DNA of 7,484 nucleotides, from assembly GCA_011371515.1 (NCBI GenBank), contig DRQE01000094.1, positions 1-7,484 of the forward strand, read 5' to 3'. Below are positions 1 to 5,633 of the stretch, piece after piece. The stretch is from Deltaproteobacteria bacterium. Lineage in GTDB: Bacteria > Desulfobacterota > GWC2-55-46 > DRQE01. Below the pieces are notes generated by a model. The model did no database searches. It was not told the origin of the DNA and saw nothing but the letters and a program-made list of their open reading frames with translations. The stretch's first letter is position 1. Each line of letters starts with the position of its first letter. The position numbers and the translations under genes were made by a program.

Positions 1-340
1 GAAGCCCCTTTTTTTCGGTCTTCAGGTGGTCAAGCCTTCGCATGGCCTCCATGATGAGCTCCTGATAGGAGCTGTTGAGCCTGCCGTTAAGTCGAACATC
101 TTTTGTGTTGATGAAACGGAACCTGCCCTCTTCCATGGCGAGTATGTGGAAGACGGCGTCTTCGTCTTTAAGGTAGGGCCCTGCCTTTGCCCATACTATG
201 CGGCCTTCCTGAAAGTGTATCTCGCCAGTGTCTCTGCCACTTTTGACGGTGAGAATACCGGTGGTCTTTGCAAGCCCCCACATCTGGACCATATCCACGA
301 GGCTATCCTCGTTGGGACCGAAAAAGCCCTCCACACTCAT
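1..340 (-). CDS. DUF4388 (PATAN) domain protein, partial
   Basis: This reading frame is open on the minus strand from an ATG at 340-338 to the window edge, giving 113 residues with no stop, so the C-terminus is missing. The visible part looks like a single PATAN/DUF4388 domain. Residues about 13-30 hold the amphipathic start ending in TTGILTV. Then comes the characteristic strand-turn GEIHFQEGRIVWAKAG (about 39-54), a helix DEDAVFHILAMEEG, the strand GRFRFI and a closing helix ELIMEAMRRLDH. In this family such domains occur alone or fused to response-regulator receivers in bacteria with complex signalling and motility, and are thought to mediate protein contacts; no enzyme activity is known. 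Here the domain is N-terminal, so a partner domain could lie beyond the edge. The start is supported by a weak GGGGTG about 9 bases upstream and a good promoter. Family call is firm; role is unknown. Confidence 0.85.
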   Translation of the reverse strand, partial: MSVEGFFGPNEDSLVDMVQMWGLAKTTGILTVKSGRDTGEIHFQEGRIVWAKAGPYLKDEDAVFHILAMEEGRFRFINTKDVRLNGRLNSSYQELIMEAMRRLDHLKTEKKGL

Positions 341-377
341 GACCGAAACACCCCGAAAATCCGACTTTAGATTAAAT

Positions 378-406
378 ATTCTAAATAAAATTGCCCCTCT
401 TTACAA
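378..406 (-). promoter_or_regulatory. Sigma-70-type promoter of the DUF4388 gene
   Basis: Read on the minus strand, TTGTAA (406-401) and TAGAAT (383-378) are separated by exactly 17 bases. The -10 matches consensus at five of six positions and the -35 at four of six. Transcription would start near 371, leaving a leader of about 30 bases before the ATG at 340. The surrounding sequence is AT-rich, unlike the flanking coding DNA. Confidence 0.55.
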
Positions 407-466
407 GTGAAATTACTAAAGCATCTGTGAATGCCTTGGGGCAGGAGCCCTTCTTCTTGACCTCTG

Positions 467-495
467 TTGCGGTGCTGTGGTAAAGGAATTATAAA
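467..495 (+). promoter_or_regulatory. Candidate promoter of the tRNA-Leu gene
   Basis: TTGCGG (467-472) and TATAAA (490-495) are spaced by 17 bases and would start transcription near 502, just ahead of the mature tRNA 5' end at 508. The -35 is only a partial match. A better -35-like TTGACC at 457-462 has no well-spaced -10. Confidence 0.4.
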
Positions 496-507
496 GGGCA
501 CATCAAG

Positions 508-594
508 GCCGGAGTGGCGGAACTGGAAGACGCGCGGGACTCAAAATCCCGTGGCACCTGTGCCGTGTGGGTTCGATCCCCACCTCCGGCACCA
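508..594 (+). tRNA. tRNA-Leu (anticodon CAA)
   Basis: This is a class II tRNA with a long variable arm. The acceptor strands GCCGGAG (508-514) and CTCCGGC (584-590) pair perfectly, followed by discriminator A591 and an encoded CCA (592-594). The anticodon stem CGGGA/TCCCG (535-539, 547-551) encloses loop CTCAAAA, placing anticodon CAA at 542-544, which reads UUG leucine codons. The variable arm is a GGCAC/GTGCC hairpin, and the T arm is GTGGG-TTCGATC-CCCAC. The long variable arm plus discriminator A fits leucine. No integrase or repeated tRNA 3' end is visible in the window, so there is no sign that it serves as an attachment site. Confidence 0.97.
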
Positions 595-610
595 GAAATA
601 TACAAAAACC

Positions 611-639
611 TTGAACACTTTTACCCCTGCGGGTATAAT
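611..639 (+). promoter_or_regulatory. Strong sigma-70-type promoter for the small exported protein
   Basis: TTGAAC (611-616) and a perfect TATAAT (634-639) are separated by 17 bases. The expected start is near 646, about 30 bases before the GTG start codon. A small inverted repeat TACCC/GGGTA (622-626, 631-635) fills the spacer and touches the -10; it may be chance. The gene therefore need not rely on readthrough from the tRNA. Confidence 0.7.
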
Positions 640-675
640 ACAGAGAGTACAAATTCTTTTGGAAAGGAGAGGGCG

Positions 676-1047
676 GTGATTAGAAAATCTGTTGCCACGC
701 TTTTGCTTTTTCTGTTTCTTTACACCGTGCCTGCCACAGCACAGGATGTTATGGAGAAGACCCTCCATGATTCAATCTACGGTGGTGTCATAGGTGCAAT
801 AGTGGGAGCAGCGGTAATGGCACTCTCAGATGACCCCGGTGACAACCTCGAATACATACCAACAGGCGCTGCAGTGGGAGTGCTTCTTGGTGCTGCATAC
901 GGACTCGGCTCTTCTACCACAGAGTATTATGGACAGGACACCAGAAAAGAGGGTGATGTGGCAGTAAAGAACATCAAGGTGCGGGACAGGAGAACCAACA
1001 CAGAAGAGTTTCTCACCGTGGTGGATGTTGTGGGTTACAGATGGTAG
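676..1047 (+). CDS. Small exported glycine-rich protein, function unknown
   Basis: The protein is 123 residues long. The GTG start at 676 is chosen because AAGGAG (664-669) lies six bases upstream and because it places a clean signal peptide at the N-terminus. The frame continues open upstream into the tRNA, but that part is not coding. Residues R3 and K4 precede a hydrophobic core (about 6-16), with a likely signal peptidase I site after A22 in PATA-QD; there is no lipobox cysteine. The mature part has two glycine/alanine-spaced hydrophobic stretches (about 35-50 and 63-79) with GGVIGAIVGAA and GAAVGVLLGAAYG patterns, resembling a glycine-zipper hairpin, joined by an acidic loop. A polar C-terminal part (about 84-123) is probably beta-structured. 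I do not recognise a named family. An envelope-inserted or oligomerising role is possible. It has its own promoter and terminator. Confidence 0.8.
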   Translation: MIRKSVATLLLFLFLYTVPATAQDVMEKTLHDSIYGGVIGAIVGAAVMALSDDPGDNLEYIPTGAAVGVLLGAAYGLGSSTTEYYGQDTRKEGDVAVKNIKVRDRRTNTEEFLTVVDVVGYRW

Positions 1048-1055
1048 TAATCCAC
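1030..1055 (+). other. Hairpin spanning the stop codon in the convergent gap
   Basis: GTGGGTTAC (1030-1038) pairs with GTAATCCAC (1047-1055) over nine base pairs with one G-U wobble and an eight-base loop. It spans the end of the exported-protein gene and the 15-base gap to hflX. It has no adjacent T-run on either strand, so it is not a classical terminator. It may protect or pause the 3' ends. Confidence 0.3.
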
Positions 1056-1062
1056 AAAAGCC

Positions 1063-2706
1063 TTATCTTATAGCCATAGCACCGCGGTTTTCCTTCCAGA
1101 GTCTTTCCTCTATACCCTCAAGAAGCCTCTTGAGGGTATTTTTATCTTTTGCCGATATGGGTATGGCTCCGTAGCGACGGGAAAGGTTTTCCACTATGTG
1201 CGGTTCAACGAGGTCTATCTTGTTGAACACGAGGAGCCTCGGTATGTGTAGAAGCCCTATCTCCTCAAGAATCCTTTCCACAGCCTCTATGTGTTTTTTG
1301 AATTGGGGATGGCTTATGTCCACAAGGTGTATGAGGAGGTCTGCATCCTCCATCTCCTCGAGGGTTGCACGGAACGCCTTCTTAAGTTCTGCTGGAAGGT
1401 CCTGTATGAATCCCACCGTATCCGTTATAAGGCATTCCCTTTCTTCTGGAAAGCGAAGCCTTCGGGTTGCCGTATCGAGTGTGGCAAAGAGTTTGTCTTC
1501 CACAAGGGTTTCGCTCTCGGTAAGTGCGTTCAGCAATGTGCTCTTTCCAGCGTTTGTATAGCCCACGATGGATACTATCGGTATACCTGCCCGTGCCCTT
1601 CTCTTTCTGCGCTGGAGGCGGCCCTGTTTCAGCCCCTCAAGCTCTCTTTCAAGGTGGGCTATGCGCTTGAGCACCCTTCGACGGTCTATCTCGAGCTTGG
1701 TCTCTCCGGGACCCCTTCCGCCTATACCACCGGCAAGACGGGACAGGGCTGTACCCTTACCTGTAAGCTTCGGCAGAAGATAACGCAACTGGGCAAGCTC
1801 TACCTGAACCTTACCATCCCTTGAGAGTGCCCTTCTGGCGAATATGTCGAGGATGAGCTGGGTGCGGTCTATAACCTTGAGCTCCGTTATCTTGCCAAGC
1901 TCTCTTACCTGAGTGGGAGAAAGCTCTCTGTCGAAAATTAGCATCGTGGCACCCTTCTGTAGCCCCTTCATTATGATTTCCTTTATCTTTCCCTCTCCGA
2001 CGAGGTACTTCGGGTTTATCCTCTTGGGCCTCTGCCAGACAGTGTCCACCACCCTTACGCCACTCGTTTCTGCAAGGGAACGAAGCTCTGAGAGGGACTC
2101 CATCTGTTCCTCCCTTGGCTCTGTGCCCACGCTTACAAGTATTGCCCTTTCTACCCCCTCATCCACATCGCGCAGGATGACTCTGCCCATCTCCTCTTCA
2201 AGGGCAGAGATGAACTCACTAAAGTTCTCCTCTTTTAAGGCGTGGAACCAGCGTGGTGGCTCTATACGGTAGAGTTCTCCCTCGGGGTTCAGGGGCAAAA
2301 GGTATGCATTGTATATGTGTGCAGGTAGCCCCCTTTCACCCACACCTATGGCGGTCATCACATCGAGCCTCAGAAGGGCAAGGTCTGTAAGGTCGTCCTG
2401 TGAGAGAGGCTCGTCTTTAAGATGGGTGTGTATACAGCGTACCCCTCTAAGTGGCTTTCGTCCGAGGGGATAGTTCTCGAGCACGGGGATGACGATTTCC
2501 CGCTCGTCACCCACTATCACATACTGTACCGTGCCCTCCCTGTCTACTATGATACCTATCTGGCGGCCTATCTCTTGAGAGAGCTCGGTAAGGTATCTGC
2601 CGAGCTCCTGCGTTACGAGAATGCCCGAGGGGATACGCCTTCTGTATATGCGCTCAAGCCTGCGTAACTGGCTTGACTTAAGTCCTGTTGTGTTTCCGTG
2701 TATCAA
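1063..2706 (-). CDS. hflX: GTPase HflX, long form with N-terminal extension
   Basis: HflX is a ribosome-binding GTPase of the Obg-HflX group that splits stalled or stressed 70S ribosomes. At 547 residues this one is about 120 longer than E. coli HflX. The HflX N-terminal domain runs from about 187 (AILVSVGT), including the glycine-rich GGIGGRGPGETKLE segment (about 326-339) and a basic helical linker. The G domain carries P-loop GYTNAGKST (382-390), DTVGF (429-433), NKID (495-498) and SAK (518-520), so GTP binding looks intact. Residues 1-186 form an extra domain with an H93-T-H95, S102, D105 pattern. The start is TTG at 2706: an in-frame stop lies a few codons upstream, and the N-terminal GNTTGLK resembles the beginning of other long-form HflX proteins. 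AAGGA lies only 4 bases upstream and a stronger AGGGAGG 15 bases upstream, an odd spacing. Confidence 0.95.
   Translation of the reverse strand: MIHGNTTGLKSSQLRRLERIYRRRIPSGILVTQELGRYLTELSQEIGRQIGIIVDREGTVQYVIVGDEREIVIPVLENYPLGRKPLRGVRCIHTHLKDEPLSQDDLTDLALLRLDVMTAIGVGERGLPAHIYNAYLLPLNPEGELYRIEPPRWFHALKEENFSEFISALEEEMGRVILRDVDEGVERAILVSVGTEPREEQMESLSELRSLAETSGVRVVDTVWQRPKRINPKYLVGEGKIKEIIMKGLQKGATMLIFDRELSPTQVRELGKITELKVIDRTQLILDIFARRALSRDGKVQVELAQLRYLLPKLTGKGTALSRLAGGIGGRGPGETKLEIDRRRVLKRIAHLERELEGLKQGRLQRRKRRARAGIPIVSIVGYTNAGKSTLLNALTESETLVEDKLFATLDTATRRLRFPEERECLITDTVGFIQDLPAELKKAFRATLEEMEDADLLIHLVDISHPQFKKHIEAVERILEEIGLLHIPRLLVFNKIDLVEPHIVENLSRRYGAIPISAKDKNTLKRLLEGIEERLWKENRGAMAIR
1112..1143 (+). 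terminator. Intrinsic terminator inside the hflX 3' coding end
   Basis: A perfect 12-bp stem (1112-1123 with 1128-1139) closes a four-base loop AGCC and runs directly into TTTTT (1139-1143). On the plus strand this is a textbook Rho-independent terminator for the exported-protein gene, whose stop codon lies about 65 bases upstream. On the minus strand no T-run follows, so hflX transcription should not be stopped by it. The arms are also hflX codons, encoding part of NTLKRLLEGI near its C-terminus. Confidence 0.75.
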
Positions 2707-2743
2707 AAAGTCCTTCTATTACCTCCCTGAAACTATTTTTTAT

Positions 2744-2773
2744 ATTATACCATGTTTGTTCTGTCTTTACCAA
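2744..2773 (-). promoter_or_regulatory. Sigma-70-type promoter of hflX
   Basis: On the minus strand TTGGTA (2773-2768) and a perfect TATAAT (2749-2744) are separated by 18 bases. Transcription would begin near 2737, leaving a leader of about 30 bases containing the AGGGAGG at 2728-2722. Confidence 0.6.
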
Positions 2774-2799
2774 CAGACTACAGGCACAACATATTGGCA

Positions 2800-2828
2800 T
2801 TGACTGGTGAAGGCTTTTCTGTTAAGTA
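2800..2828 (+). promoter_or_regulatory. Weak candidate promoter of the aldehyde dehydrogenase gene
   Basis: TTGACT (2800-2805) is a good -35, but the -10 position 17 bases on (TAAGTA, 2823-2828) is poor. A second -35-like TTGGCA abuts it at 2794-2799. A weak basal promoter needing an activator, or another sigma factor, would fit. Confidence 0.25.
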
Positions 2829-2853
2829 AAGAAGAGGTAAGGAGGATTTTTTT

Positions 2854-4275
2854 ATGAAAGACTATCCTCTCTTTCTTGCAGGTAGATGGAAGAAGACAGA
2901 TACTCCCCTTGAGGTAAGAAGCCCTTACGATGGCAACCTCTGCGGGGTTACATACCTTGCAGGTCCAGAAGAGTTTGAAGAGGCAATAGAGAAGGCAGAG
3001 GCAGCCTTCAAGAAGATGCAGCAACTGCCCACCTACCAGAGGGCTGGCTGGCTACAGAAGATAGCAGAGGGTATAAGCGAGAGAACAGAGGAGTTTGCCA
3101 GAACCATAGCAGAAGAGGCAGGAAAACCCCTCAAGGATGCAAGGACAGAGGTAAAGCGTGCAATAAACACCTTCCGTATAGGCTCTGAAGAGGCAAAAAG
3201 ACTGGAAGGAGAGGTAATCCCTCTGGATACCATAGAGGGGTCTGAGAATAGAGTGGGTATAGTGATGCCCGTGGGTGTGGGACCTGTTCTTGGTATAACC
3301 CCTTTTAACTTTCCCCTTAACCTTGTGGCACACAAGGTCTCACCTGCGCTTGCAAGTGGTAACCCCATAATAGTAAAACCTGCTCCAAAGGCTCCCCTTA
3401 CATCGCTTCTTCTTGCAGAGGTGGCGCTTGAGGCAGGGCTACCGGAGGGAGCCCTCAGTGTGCTTCCTGCAGAGCCAGATGTAACGGAAAGATTCGTTTC
3501 AGACAGCCGTATAAAAAAGCTCACCTTTACGGGTAGTGCTCAGGTGGGCTTCCATCTGGTAAAGGTTTCTGCCACCCCAAGGATAACCCTTGAGCTCGGT
3601 GGTAACGCCGCCATGGTGGTGGATGAGTCGGCAGATGTCGGGTTCGCCGTAAAAAGGGCCGTTGTGGGTGCCTTCTCCTATGCGGGTCAGGTCTGTATAT
3701 CCCTGCAAAGGTTGTATGTGCACAAAAGCCGTTTCGACGACTTTCTCTCCGAGTTCGTCGAAGCCACAGCCTCTTTAAAAACAGGAGACCCCCTTGACGA
3801 GGCAACCGATGTGGGACCCCTTATAACGGAAGATGCGGCAAAAAGGGTTGAAAGCTGGATTGAAGAGGCAAAAAAGGGAGGGGCAAAGCTCCTTACAGGC
3901 GGCAGAAGGGAGGGAAACATCATCGAGCCCACAGTGATTACAGACACTGAACCCTCTATGAAGGTCTGCTGCGAGGAGGTCTTTGGCCCCGTGGTGGTGG
4001 TGGAAAGCTTTGAGGACTTCGATGAGGCTCTTTCAAGGGTTAATGACTCTTCCTACGGGCTACAGGCAGGTGTTTTTACGAAGGATGTAAACAGGGCATT
4101 CAGGGCATTTAAGGTGCTCGAGGTGGGTGGAGTTATAATAAACGACATACCCACCTACAGGGTGGACCACATGCCTTACGGAGGGGTCAAAAAGAGCGGG
4201 TTTGGCAAGGAGGGCGTAAGATACGCCATAGAGGAGATGACAGAGCTTAAGCTCATGGTTCTGAACCTCTCCTGA
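2854..4275 (+). CDS. NAD(P)-dependent aldehyde dehydrogenase
   Basis: The protein has 473 residues, the normal length for the aldehyde dehydrogenase superfamily, and would oxidise an aldehyde to a carboxylate in the cytoplasm. The ATG is set by AAGGAGG (2839-2845) eight bases upstream. Active-site elements are all present: N152 in TPFNFP, K175 in VKPAP for cofactor binding, FTGSAQVG (225-232), general base E247 in LELGGNAA, nucleophile C281 in AGQVCIS, and EEVFGPV (374-380). The C-terminus PYGGVKKSGFGKEGVRYAIEEM is typical of the subgroup containing lactaldehyde and succinate-semialdehyde-type enzymes and F420-biosynthesis-associated lactaldehyde dehydrogenases of archaea. The cysteine is followed by Ile-Ser. 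Sequence alone does not settle the substrate. The gene stands alone, divergent from hflX and separated from the ferredoxin gene by 125 bases with its own promoter. Confidence 0.93.
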   Translation: MKDYPLFLAGRWKKTDTPLEVRSPYDGNLCGVTYLAGPEEFEEAIEKAEAAFKKMQQLPTYQRAGWLQKIAEGISERTEEFARTIAEEAGKPLKDARTEVKRAINTFRIGSEEAKRLEGEVIPLDTIEGSENRVGIVMPVGVGPVLGITPFNFPLNLVAHKVSPALASGNPIIVKPAPKAPLTSLLLAEVALEAGLPEGALSVLPAEPDVTERFVSDSRIKKLTFTGSAQVGFHLVKVSATPRITLELGGNAAMVVDESADVGFAVKRAVVGAFSYAGQVCISLQRLYVHKSRFDDFLSEFVEATASLKTGDPLDEATDVGPLITEDAAKRVESWIEEAKKGGAKLLTGGRREGNIIEPTVITDTEPSMKVCCEEVFGPVVVVESFEDFDEALSRVNDSSYGLQAGVFTKDVNRAFRAFKVLEVGGVIINDIPTYRVDHMPYGGVKKSGFGKEGVRYAIEEMTELKLMVLNLS

Positions 4276-4316
4276 GAATTTCGGGGGTAAACTTACAAAT
4301 GTCATGTAAAAAAACC

Positions 4317-4345
4317 TTGAGTTTTGATACAAAGTAAGTTATGAT
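4317..4345 (+). promoter_or_regulatory. Sigma-70-type promoter of the ferredoxin-hdr-glt cluster
   Basis: TTGAGT (4317-4322) and TATGAT (4340-4345) are separated by 17 bases; each is a good match. Transcription would start near 4352, placing the palindrome at 4360-4376 immediately downstream of the start. An alternative pair, TTGTGT (4353-4358) and TATAAA (4377-4382) with an 18-base spacer, would place the palindrome exactly between -35 and -10. Either way the palindrome is positioned for repression. Confidence 0.5.
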
Positions 4346-4359
4346 TTGTCTGTTGTGTC

Positions 4360-4376
4360 TTGTATACAGTATACAA
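4360..4376. promoter_or_regulatory. Perfect 17-bp palindromic operator
   Basis: TTGTATAC-A-GTATACAA has two perfectly inverted eight-base arms around one central base, about 25 bases before the ferredoxin start codon. TTGT also occurs at 4346 and 4353, giving three copies spaced seven bases apart leading into the palindrome. The TTGT...ACAA ends recall Rex sites, but those usually span 18 bases with a TTGTGA or TTGTTA arm. GTATAC cores also occur in some GntR-family operators. The regulator is not identified and none is encoded in the window. Confidence 0.65.
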
Positions 4377-4400
4377 TATAAAGAAAGGTGGTGAGTTTCT

Positions 4401-4589
4401 TTGGCTTTAAAGATTACAGAGGACTGTGTGGCATGCGGGGTGTGTGAGCCCGAGTGTCCTGTAGATGCTATAACAGAGGGGGATCCGATCTATATAATTG
4501 ATCCAGACAAGTGTATCGAGTGCAAGGGGTATTACGATACGCCAAAGTGCGCAGAGGTGTGTCCTGTGGACGCATGCGTGCCTGCCTAA
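4401..4589 (+). CDS. 2[4Fe-4S] ferredoxin, YfhL/Allochromatium-type
   Basis: This 62-residue low-potential electron carrier has two complete cluster motifs. The first is C9-x2-C12-x2-C15-x3-C19-Pro. The second is C38-x2-C41-x8-C50-x3-C54-Pro. The eight-residue insertion between the second and third ligands of the second motif is the hallmark of the Allochromatium/YfhL subgroup, which includes very low-potential ferredoxins. An extra C59 follows the second motif. The start is TTG at 4401, preceded by AGGTGGTGA (4386-4394) at a suitable distance; the N-terminus MALKITEDC is typical of the family, so this start is very likely. It is first in the cluster with hdrBC and glutamate synthase genes and is the obvious candidate electron donor or acceptor for them, although it could also serve other enzymes. 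Confidence 0.95.
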   Translation: MALKITEDCVACGVCEPECPVDAITEGDPIYIIDPDKCIECKGYYDTPKCAEVCPVDACVPA

Positions 4590-4607
4590 ACCAATAAGAT
4601 TATAGTC

Positions 4608-4648
4608 GCACTGCGGTTCCCTCTGCCAGAGGGTGGGGGGAGCCGTGC
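4608..4648 (+). other. Structured RNA region between ferredoxin and hdrB genes
   Basis: GCAC (4608-4611) and GGTTCCC (4615-4621) pair with GTGC (4645-4648) and GGGAGCC (4638-4644), with a three-base bulge and one G-U pair. A competing compact hairpin CCCTCT-gcc-AGAGGG (4619-4633) shares the CCC. No T-run follows, so it is unlikely to be an intrinsic terminator. It may be an mRNA processing or stability element that sets ferredoxin output apart from hdrBC, or an intergenic repeat unit. It ends about 37 bases before the hdrB start. Confidence 0.4.
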
Positions 4649-4685
4649 CCTGCATTTGTTTAATAATAAGACGAGGAAGCAGTAT

Positions 4686-5633
4686 ATGAAGGAATTTGCA
4701 GTATTCTGGGGTTGTACAATACCCGCAAGGTTTCCTTTTATCGAAAAATCTGTAAGAACCGTACTCAATGGCATGGGCTTGCCATGGCGCGATTGTGAGG
4801 GGTTCACCTGTTGTCCGGAAAAGTCCCTCATAAACAACATAGACCACGGGCTCTGGGTTCTTACAGGCGCACGCAACATTGCAATAGTGGACGAGCAGGG
4901 GCTTGACCTTGTAAGCCCCTGTACGGGGTGCATATCCAACCTCGCAACCATAAAGGGTGAGCTCCATGTGGACCACCGTAAGAAAGAAGAGGTAAACTCC
5001 ATGCTCAAGGAGGTGGGCCGCAAGTTTACAGGCAGGGCAGGATTGAATCATCTGGTGCCCTTTTTCCACGATAAGGTGGGGGCATTCAGGATAAAGAGTG
5101 CAATAAAGAAGGACTTCAGGGGCATGCGCTTTGCAGTCCACTATGGCTGCCACATGATGAGGCCATACCATGCGCTTAAAAACGACGATCCCCTTGAGCC
5201 GAAAAAGTTCGACACCCTTATAAGCTGGCTCGGTGGAGAGAGTGTGAACTACATGACAAAGCTTACCTGCTGCGGGCAGGGGCTCGACAGGGTGGACCAG
5301 CATCCCACAGCATTGCAGATGGCACGGGTGAAACTCAAGGAGCTTAAGTCCATAGGGGTGGATGCGATGGTTCTTTGCTGTCCCTCCTGTTTCCTGCAGT
5401 TTGACAACAACCAGTTCCTCATGGAAAAAGAGGGTGAGTCCTACGGTATACCTGTTCTCTACTTTACAGACCTGCTGGGGCTTGCCATGGGCTACAGCCC
5501 CGAGGAGCTGGGGCTGAACCAGCACAGGATAAGTGTGGACGGTTTTCTCGAAAAGTGGGAGAGGCTCTGGGCTGCAAGGGATACGGAAAAGAAGATTGCC
5601 GAAGAGTTTAAAGAGGAAGGGGCGTTTATCTGA
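4686..5633 (+). CDS. hdrB: Heterodisulfide reductase subunit B-like protein (HdrB)
   Basis: The 315-residue protein has two CCG (cysteine-rich) domains. The first motif is C10-x31-C42C43-x35-C79-x2-C82. The second is C155-x39-C195C196-x35-C232-x2-C235. Both match the HdrB pattern, in which each motif binds an unusual non-cubane [4Fe-4S] cluster that performs disulfide chemistry in methanogens. Keeping both motifs whole argues for real catalysis rather than scaffolding. The start is ATG 4686, seven bases after GAGGAA (4673-4678). An in-frame TTG at 4656 would add ten residues but has no ribosome site. The stop overlaps the hdrC start by one base. No HdrA flavin subunit is visible, so its partner may be elsewhere or downstream. 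The physiological disulfide is unknown; CoM-S-S-CoB is unlikely outside methanogens. A role as electron mediator for the adjacent glutamate synthase is inferred. Confidence 0.92.
   Translation: MKEFAVFWGCTIPARFPFIEKSVRTVLNGMGLPWRDCEGFTCCPEKSLINNIDHGLWVLTGARNIAIVDEQGLDLVSPCTGCISNLATIKGELHVDHRKKEEVNSMLKEVGRKFTGRAGLNHLVPFFHDKVGAFRIKSAIKKDFRGMRFAVHYGCHMMRPYHALKNDDPLEPKKFDTLISWLGGESVNYMTKLTCCGQGLDRVDQHPTALQMARVKLKELKSIGVDAMVLCCPSCFLQFDNNQFLMEKEGESYGIPVLYFTDLLGLAMGYSPEELGLNQHRISVDGFLEKWERLWAARDTEKKIAEEFKEEGAFI

Noticed and set aside
26..370. 114-codon plus-strand open frame at the left edge
   Set aside because: The opposite strand encodes a convincing DUF4388 domain with promoter and start codon; the plus frame has no ribosome site.
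508..594. tRNA-Leu as an integration site for a mobile element
   Set aside because: No integrase, no repeated tRNA 3' end and no change in gene character on either side within the window.
514..675. Upstream in-frame extension of the exported-protein gene
   Set aside because: It begins inside the tRNA and crosses the promoter; the GTG at 676 has a ribosome site and gives a proper signal peptide.
4276..4316. Possible terminator after the aldehyde dehydrogenase gene
   Set aside because: CTCCTGA/TCGGGGG can pair with two wobbles around GAATT but no T-run follows; too weak to call.
4290..4340. AACTTAC / GTAAGTT inverted repeat flanking the ferredoxin promoter
   Set aside because: Seven-base arms 37 bases apart in AT-rich sequence are likely by chance; the 17-bp palindrome next to it is the convincing site.
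4407..5525. 372-codon open frame on the minus strand across the ferredoxin and hdrB genes
   Set aside because: Its product is full of Cys, His, Pro and Leu without domain logic, it has no ribosome site, and it lies opposite two clearly recognisable iron-sulfur genes; it is a shadow of their codon bias.
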